A stretch of DNA of 64,000 nt from BP-133 sp040756995. Lineage in GTDB: Bacteria > Actinomycetota > Acidimicrobiia > IMCC26256 > BP-133. Positions 59,177 to 64,000 of the stretch are shown piece by piece. A program made the position numbers and the translations under genes. The notes under the pieces are model-generated. The model did not search any database. It was given only the letters and a program-made list of their open reading frames with translations, and had not been told where the DNA came from. Numbering within the stretch: the stretch's first letter is position 1; each line of letters opens with the position of its first letter. The DNA is taken from the NCBI GenBank assembly GCA_040756995.1, contig JBFLYK010000002.1, positions 62,001 through 126,000 of the forward strand, read 5' to 3'.

Positions 59177-59845
59177 GTGGACGACGACGAGCAGCCGAGG
59201 CGCAAGCGTCTGTCGGCCGAGGCCCGCCGTCGGCTGATCATCGATGCCGCCCGCGATGTCTTTCTCGAGAACGGCGAGGCGGGGGCCCGCCTGCGCGACA
59301 TCGCCGACCGGGCCGGGATCACCGAGGCCTACCTGTACCGGTACTTCACGTCCAAGGCCGAGTTGTACCACGCCGCCGTCCTGGAGCCGGTGGAGCGGAT
59401 CATCGACGACTTCGAGGCCGAGCTCGACGAGCTGGTGGCCTCGAACGGGATCACCGCCGCCGAGCTCGTCCGCCGGCTGAACGAGATCATGCTCGAGTTC
59501 ATGGTGGCGGCGGTGCCGTACCTCGGCGTGGCTCTGTTCTCCGATCTGGCGGTGGAGAACTCGTTCTACAAGACGACGCTGCGGCCCCGGGTCTACGACC
59601 GGACCCGCGACGTCATCGCCGCCATCAAGGGCTGGCCGGACCGGCGGGTCGACCTCGGCGTGGTTAACGACAGCATGTGGAGCCTGAACTACGGAGTGGC
59701 CCTCGACGGTCTCCTCCGGGGGGTCGAGGTTGACGTGGCCCGGGCCGCAAAGCGGGTGACGCAGCTCTACGTGCTGGGTATCCCGCAGTTCAAGTCGGCT
59801 CCGGCCGCGGGCCCCGCACGACGCGGCCGGGCCGGCAATCGGTGA
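59177..59845 (+). CDS. TetR family transcriptional regulator
   Basis: 222 residues from GTG 59177. HTH: RRLIIDAARDVFLENGEAG, LRDIADRAGITEAYLYRYFT. It is related to but distinct from the divergent regulator at 58471. A GTTAAC about ten bases before the start may be a -10 element of a leaderless or short-leader transcript. Its 3' end overlaps the convergent amidohydrolase gene by 56 bases. Targets may include the 49976 palindrome or the amidohydrolase-Rieske unit. Confidence 0.85.
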   Translation: MDDDEQPRRKRLSAEARRRLIIDAARDVFLENGEAGARLRDIADRAGITEAYLYRYFTSKAELYHAAVLEPVERIIDDFEAELDELVASNGITAAELVRRLNEIMLEFMVAAVPYLGVALFSDLAVENSFYKTTLRPRVYDRTRDVIAAIKGWPDRRVDLGVVNDSMWSLNYGVALDGLLRGVEVDVARAAKRVTQLYVLGIPQFKSAPAAGPARRGRAGNR

Positions 59846-61532
59846 TCTCGCCGTTGTCGACCGTGATTTCTCCCCCGCAGATCGTCGCCACGTAGCCGGT
59901 CGCCTCCTGGAGGAGACGCTCGCCCCCGGCCGGCAGGTCGGCGACCATGCGGGGCGGGCCGAAGCGGAGCCGGCTGTGGTCGATGACGTTGAGGTCGGCG
60001 CGCCGCCCCGGGGCGACAACGCCGCGGTCGTAGAGGCGATAGAGGTCGGCCGAGGAGGACGTCATCAGCTGGACGGCCCGCTCGACTGAAAGCTGCGGGC
60101 CTTTCGCCCGGTCACGGGCCCAGTAGGTCAGCATGTACGTGAACACGGAGGCGTCGGAGATGAGGCGGCAATGGGCGCCGCCGTCGCCCAGGGAGAGCAG
60201 CGTGCCGGGCCGCTGGAGCCGTTCGTAGAGCGAATCGAGCGAGCGGTGGGCGAAGTCACCCATCGGGAAGAACAGGAACGACCGGCCGTCGTCCTCCAGC
60301 AGCAGGTCGTAGCAGAGTTCGGCCGGGGAGACCCCGAGCCGGGCGGCCCGTGCCTCCACGGAGTCCTCGGCGGCCGGTTCGTAATCGGGCGGGTCACCCA
60401 TGGGGAACATCTTCCAGAAGCCCACGCTGACGTCGCGGGCGAACTCGCTGGCGAAGCGGCTCCGCTCGGAAAGGATGAGGGCGCGGACGTCCGGGCGTCG
60501 CAACTCCGCGACCTTGGCGGCGAGCGGCAGGTCTTTGATCGGCTGGTAAGCCGGGTGACCGAGGAACGGATGGAGCGACGTACTCAAGCCGAGCAGGATT
60601 CCACCGGGCCGTCCAGCGGTGAGCGCCACCACCCGGGCGCCCCGGTCGCGCCCGCTTTCGGTCCGGTCGAGGATCTCGCGCCACAACTCCGGACGGCGGT
60701 CGTTCTGCAGCAGGGGATAGGTGACCGGCAGGCCGGTGGTCGCCGACAGGTCGATCATCCAGTCGAGGTCAGCGGCGAATGCGTCATCGACGGTTGAGTT
60801 GATCCCGACGTCCGAGGCGACCTCGAAGATCCCGAAGCCGGCTGCGGCGATCCCGCCCGCCAATGCGCTGATCTCGTCGACCTCGGCGAGCGTGCCGGGA
60901 ACGAGGCTGCGGTCGGGAGCCCGGTGGAGCATCGTTCGGGAGGACGACACGCCGAGCGCGCCGCTGCGGATCGCCTCGGTCACCAACCGGGCCATCATGG
61001 CCAGGTCATCGGCCGTCGGCGCTTCGTTCCGGGCGCCGCGCTCGCCCATGACGTACGTCCGCAACGGGCTGTGCGCCAGGTGCGTGGCGACGTCCATCGT
61101 GCGGGGCGTGCGGTCCAGAGCGTCGACGTACTCGGGGAAGCTCTCCCAGTCCCAGGTGATGCCCTCGGCGAGCGCGCTGCCCGGGATGTCCTCGACGCCT
61201 TCCATCAACTCGATGAGGAGCTCGTGCTGGTCGCGCCGCGCCGGCGCGAACCCGACCCCGCAATTCCCCATCACGACGGTCGTCACCCCATGCCACACCG
61301 ACGGAGCGAGTTCGTCGTCCCAGGTCGCCTGGCCGTCGTAGTGCGTGTGGTTGTCGACGAACCCGGGTGTGATGAGCAGACCGTCGGCGGCGATCTCGCG
61401 CCGGGCCCGACCGCCGAGCCGGCGCCCCACCCGCACGATCCGCCCGCCCTCGACGAGCACGTCGGTGCCGGGCTGAGGCGGTGCCCCGGTGCCGTCGACA
61501 AGGATTCCGTCGCGGATCGCCAGGTCGACCAT
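59790..61532 (-). CDS. Amidohydrolase (N-acyl-D-amino-acid deacylase-like)
   Basis: 580 residues, amidohydrolase superfamily, D-aminoacylase branch: GLLITPGFVDNHTHYDGQAT (metal HxH), TTVVMGNCGVGFAPA, LLSLGDGGAHCRLISDAS, VVAPGRRADLNVIDHSRLRF. Many relatives hydrolyse cyclic imides or act on unknown amides in catabolic clusters. ATG 61532 directly abuts the Rieske stop, so the two are cotranscribed from the hydrolase gene at 63637 downwards. Confidence 0.85.
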   Translation of the reverse strand: MVDLAIRDGILVDGTGAPPQPGTDVLVEGGRIVRVGRRLGGRARREIAADGLLITPGFVDNHTHYDGQATWDDELAPSVWHGVTTVVMGNCGVGFAPARRDQHELLIELMEGVEDIPGSALAEGITWDWESFPEYVDALDRTPRTMDVATHLAHSPLRTYVMGERGARNEAPTADDLAMMARLVTEAIRSGALGVSSSRTMLHRAPDRSLVPGTLAEVDEISALAGGIAAAGFGIFEVASDVGINSTVDDAFAADLDWMIDLSATTGLPVTYPLLQNDRRPELWREILDRTESGRDRGARVVALTAGRPGGILLGLSTSLHPFLGHPAYQPIKDLPLAAKVAELRRPDVRALILSERSRFASEFARDVSVGFWKMFPMGDPPDYEPAAEDSVEARAARLGVSPAELCYDLLLEDDGRSFLFFPMGDFAHRSLDSLYERLQRPGTLLSLGDGGAHCRLISDASVFTYMLTYWARDRAKGPQLSVERAVQLMTSSSADLYRLYDRGVVAPGRRADLNVIDHSRLRFGPPRMVADLPAGGERLLQEATGYVATICGGEITVDNGEITDCRPGRVVRGPRPEPT

Positions 61533-62552
61533 TCAGCACTCCACCGGGGGATAGAACTGGCCGATCCACCGACGGACGACGCGGAAGTCCTCGCGCTCGT
61601 CGGGGAGGAACGGCGGCCGGGCCCGGTAGCGGGTGTGGGCGAAGATGCTGGCGTCCTCGTCGATGGCGTACAGCTGATGGTCGATCACCGCCCGGGCCTC
61701 CGGTGACGGATGCTCCTGCTTGGGATCACGGCGCGCCACGTTGAGCACCCGGGCATCCACATTCCACCCGTCGGTCGGCGTGATGCCGACCACCTGGATG
61801 ATGTCGTGGATCCCCGACAGCCGCGTGACGATGAGCCCCATGCCCCAGAGCTCGACGCCGATGCCTCCGTTGGAGAACGAGCGCCCGTCCCGCGCCCGGT
61901 AGGTCAGATCGATCCTCGATCGGAAGACCGGCCCGTCGGCGGTGAGGATCTCGCCGCGGCCGATCTCGCTGCCGTGGACGAACTTGACGTGAGCGGGATC
62001 GACGCTGTTCTCGAGCAACATCACGTTCGGTAGCCGCAGGTCGCTGATCCGTCGCCAGGCGCAGTCCTCCGTCGCCAGGTACCACCGGCGCGGGTCGTCG
62101 AGCTCGGCGATACCGGGCGGCTCCCACAACGGCGGTCGCCCGAGCGCGTCGTGCCAGACCAGGATGAGCCGGTCGTGCACTTCCCGGGTCGGCCACGTCC
62201 GCATTCGCACGCGGCTCGTCCGGTCACAGCCGGGTATCTCCACGTTGCGGCCGTCGGTATCCCAGCGCCAACCGTGGAACGGGCACTGGACCGAGTCGCC
62301 GACGACGAGTCCGTTCTCGTGTGGCCTCCCGGTGGCCCCGTGGGCGAGGTTGCAGCCCATGTGAGCACAGTGGGCGTCCATGACGACGGCCCGGCCGGAG
62401 TCCGAGCGCCACACCACGAGATCCGTGCCGAAGTACCGCCTCGGCTGGATCTCACCGGGGCCGATCTCCTGGGACCAGGCAGCGATGAACCACCCCGTCG
62501 GATAACCGACGAACGGGCACTCGGCCATCAGGGGATCATGCGTGAGCGTCAT
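61533..62552 (-). CDS. Rieske non-heme iron oxygenase (KshA-like)
   Basis: 339 residues. The Rieske cluster is C62-x-H64 (AHCAHMGCNL) and C90-x2-H93 (QCPFHGWRW). The mononuclear iron is held by NSVDPAHVKFVHG (Asp, His, His). The overall type is the KshA/aromatic-ring hydroxylase group acting on steroids and similar rings. The start is decided by the ribosome site: AGGAGG (62559-62564) is six bases from ATG 62552 but touches ATG 62558. It needs a reductase not encoded here. It is preceded two bases away by a secreted hydrolase gene. Confidence 0.87.
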   Translation of the reverse strand: MTLTHDPLMAECPFVGYPTGWFIAAWSQEIGPGEIQPRRYFGTDLVVWRSDSGRAVVMDAHCAHMGCNLAHGATGRPHENGLVVGDSVQCPFHGWRWDTDGRNVEIPGCDRTSRVRMRTWPTREVHDRLILVWHDALGRPPLWEPPGIAELDDPRRWYLATEDCAWRRISDLRLPNVMLLENSVDPAHVKFVHGSEIGRGEILTADGPVFRSRIDLTYRARDGRSFSNGGIGVELWGMGLIVTRLSGIHDIIQVVGITPTDGWNVDARVLNVARRDPKQEHPSPEARAVIDHQLYAIDEDASIFAHTRYRARPPFLPDEREDFRVVRRWIGQFYPPVEC

Positions 62553-62554
62553 CG

Positions 62555-63637
62555 TCATCCTCCTCGCGGCCCGGCTGGGCAGCCGCGGCCGACGTGGCTC
62601 TCGGCCCACTCCATGATGAGTCCGCGGAGGACGGGGGAGATCGTGTGCAACGTCACGTCGTGGCCGACGCCCGGCAGAACCTCGGCCCGGAAGCACGCCT
62701 TGGGCGAGAAGTACGGTGCCTCCTGAGCGGTGAGAGCTTCGCTGCTCGAGCAGTCGCTGGCCCCGACCCCACGGCAGAACAGGAAGTCGCGCGAGCCGAC
62801 GACCATGAGGACTGGCACGTTGATGCGCCGCGAATAGGGGCTGTCGAAGGCCACCGAGACGATGTCGAAGATCTCGGCGGAGCCGACGACGTCCTTGGTC
62901 TCCTCGTCGGCGGCGATGGCCGCGGGGTCGGAGTGTTCGGGGGTGTAGAAGAGGTGCCCCCGGACGCCGGGCCGGGTCGTGAGGAACCCAGAGTCATAGC
63001 CCTGCCCGGCAAAGCGGGGGTCCTGGTCGGCGGGATGCAGGTAATTGAAGTAGGTGTCGTACATCTGCTGGGGCGAGATGTGGTGGGTGATGCCGGTCAG
63101 GACCACCCCGTCGACATCCCGGTAGGTGGCGGCCTCCAGCAGGGCGATGCCGCTGCCGAGCGAATGTCCGACAAGGACCACTCGGCGGTAGGCGCGCCCG
63201 TCGATGCGGCCGGAACGAAAGCCCTCGACGAGCTGGTGGAGGACGTCGGCCTGCGCCATGCCGGTCAGTTCGGCGCTGGGTCGGCGGGTGCTGCGGCCGA
63301 AGCCGACACGGTCGTAGCTGAACGCAGTGAAGCCGCGGGCGTGCCGGGCGTAGGAGTAGGTCGCCGGCTCGAACTTGAAGTTCCAGTACCCCCGGTTGTA
63401 AGTGCCGCCGTGGACCAGGATGTGCACCGTGTCGGGTGTCCCTTCGGCCGGCTGGCACAGCTCGCCGTGCACGGAGACGGGCGTCCGGCTGTTCAGCACG
63501 ACGGGCGTGTCGAGTCCGCGGCACGTCGCGGCCAGGCCGGGTCGCCCCGCCGGCGCCGCAGCGGCCTGCGCTGCGACGACGAGCAACTCAAGCAGTGCGA
63601 CGATCGCAACGATCGGACGACGTGAACCCCGCAGCAT
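62555..63637 (-). CDS. Secreted alpha/beta hydrolase
   Basis: 360 residues with a signal peptide (IVAIVALLELLVVAAQAAAA). Nucleophile elbow VVLVGHSLGSGIALL (Ser), oxyanion HILVHGGTYNRGYW, late Asp in MVVGSRDFLFC and His in PGVGHDVTL complete the triad. Four Cys in the mature part suggest disulphides. It probably hydrolyses an ester or amide outside the cell. ATG 63637 is preferred; GTG 63655 would lie next to an inverted repeat that looks like an operator. It begins the unit hydrolase-Rieske-amidohydrolase. Confidence 0.83.
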   Translation of the reverse strand: MLRGSRRPIVAIVALLELLVVAAQAAAAPAGRPGLAATCRGLDTPVVLNSRTPVSVHGELCQPAEGTPDTVHILVHGGTYNRGYWNFKFEPATYSYARHARGFTAFSYDRVGFGRSTRRPSAELTGMAQADVLHQLVEGFRSGRIDGRAYRRVVLVGHSLGSGIALLEAATYRDVDGVVLTGITHHISPQQMYDTYFNYLHPADQDPRFAGQGYDSGFLTTRPGVRGHLFYTPEHSDPAAIAADEETKDVVGSAEIFDIVSVAFDSPYSRRINVPVLMVVGSRDFLFCRGVGASDCSSSEALTAQEAPYFSPKACFRAEVLPGVGHDVTLHTISPVLRGLIMEWAESHVGRGCPAGPRGG

Positions 63638-63655
63638 GGCGCCCCCGGAAGCCAC

Positions 63656-63676
63656 AAACTTAGCGCCGCAAAGTTT
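63656..63676. promoter_or_regulatory. Inverted repeat upstream of the secreted hydrolase gene
   Basis: AAACTT, nine bases, AAGTTT: perfect 6-base arms, 19 bases before ATG 63637, in the most AT-rich part of the 120-base gap after the TetR gene. It is a likely binding site of that regulator. Confidence 0.45.
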
Positions 63677-63757
63677 AATGCGGTCGCGGCCCTCCGCTCA
63701 ACCAGGAAATTGCAGCTCAGCGGGCCGAAGCGCCAGCCTTGATATACCTAGCAGCGA

Positions 63758-64000
63758 TTAGTTCCGTCGACTCCGGCCGCGCTGCGGAGGCGCGGGTGGA
63801 ACCCAGAACGACAGGGCGAGGGCGTCGATGACCGCCCGACAGCCGACATCGAACTGCTCCGCCGGGCTGAGCGTGCGATCACCGAGCGCGGCGGCGAGCG
63901 CCGGATGCTCGGCGGACAGTTCGGCTACCGATTGTTCGACGCGCCCGCCCGACGCCTCGAACAGCGCGCTGCCGAGGGCGAACGCCTCGAGCGCGTCGAT
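63758..64000 (-). CDS. TetR family regulator, C-terminal part
   Basis: The last 80 residues of a protein whose start lies beyond the window; stop TAA at 63758. The visible helices (LEAFALGSALFEASGG, LSPAEQFDVGCRAVIDALAL) match the C-terminal ligand domain of TetR/AcrR regulators. It sits upstream of the hydrolase-Rieske-amidohydrolase genes on the same strand and probably controls them. No DNA-binding part can be seen, so the assignment rests on the C-terminal pattern and context. Confidence 0.55.
   Translation of the reverse strand: MDALEAFALGSALFEASGGRVEQSVAELSAEHPALAAALGDRTLSPAEQFDVGCRAVIDALALSFWVPPAPPQRGRSRRN

Noticed and set aside
62555..62696. Extended N-terminus of the Rieske oxygenase up to 62696
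   Set aside because: It would overlap the secreted hydrolase gene by 140 bases; AGGAGG at 62559-62564 places the start at 62552.
1..64000. Search by eye for CRISPR arrays, rRNA, insertion sequences and prophage genes
   Set aside because: No regularly spaced repeats, rRNA-like stretches, transposase motifs or phage structural genes were seen.

Overview
The window is high-GC DNA with dense, often overlapping genes and frequent GTG starts, several probably leaderless. Its content is F420-type luciferase-like oxidoreductases, SCP-2 and KshA-like Rieske genes, many acyl-CoA enzymes, a 13E12/DUF222 HNH gene, an SCO6745-type protein and an otsAB pair. This points to an actinobacterium, most likely of the Acidimicrobiia. 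That is an inference from gene content; no rRNA or other marker is present. I found no tRNA, rRNA, CRISPR array or insertion sequence.

Region by region. (1) 1-6409 is the 3' part of a branched-chain-amino-acid-type (HAAT) ABC uptake operon: binding protein, secreted/anchored protein, two small membrane proteins (the second with an Ada-like Cys/His motif), a fused LivH-LivM permease, LivG and LivF. (2) 6421-16702 holds a DUF2332 protein, a protein with a PEP-utilising mobile domain, an F420-type oxidoreductase, an AI-2E family membrane protein, a GNAT/acyl-CoA-synthetase (Pat-like) protein that seems to lack the ATP-binding half of its ATP-grasp domain, an APH/AAA fusion and an alcohol dehydrogenase. 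(3) 16760-29699 holds an AceE-like transketolase, a YdeI-like protein, an orphan HdrC-like iron-sulphur protein, a SnoaL/acyl-CoA-dehydrogenase pair facing a large regulatory ATPase, an SCO6745 protein, a nucleotidyltransferase in a lower-GC pocket, an HNH/DUF222 protein and a ceramidase-like membrane protein. (4) 29791-32985 holds trehalose phosphate synthase and phosphatase genes and a methyltransferase. (5) 32982-41239 holds a four-gene carotenoid-oxygenase operon, then divergent acyl-CoA genes (dehydrogenase-like; ligase, hydratase, cyclase). (6) 41258-47425 is the most unusual part. A three-gene minus-strand operon (type II phosphatidylserine decarboxylase, arginine-deiminase/amidinotransferase-fold enzyme, MATE exporter) faces a plus-strand operon coding for a 47-residue acidic-leader peptide and an M50 metalloprotease with an N-terminal PqqD/RRE-like domain; a MacB-type permease converges on its 3' end. 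I read this as a possible new ribosomal-peptide maturation locus. (7) 47500-63637 holds an acyl-CoA ligase and a hydratase from a 28-bp divergent start region, a second, rearranged copy of the HAAT cassette behind an 18-nt palindrome, P450, SDR, two TetR regulators, an amidohydrolase, a Rieske oxygenase and a secreted hydrolase. The window ends in a third TetR gene.

Taken together, most genes fit uptake and stepwise CoA-dependent catabolism of hydrophobic or terpenoid/steroid-like compounds, with TetR control through related AAGTA...TACTT sites. The peptide locus at 41-47 kb stands apart from that theme.
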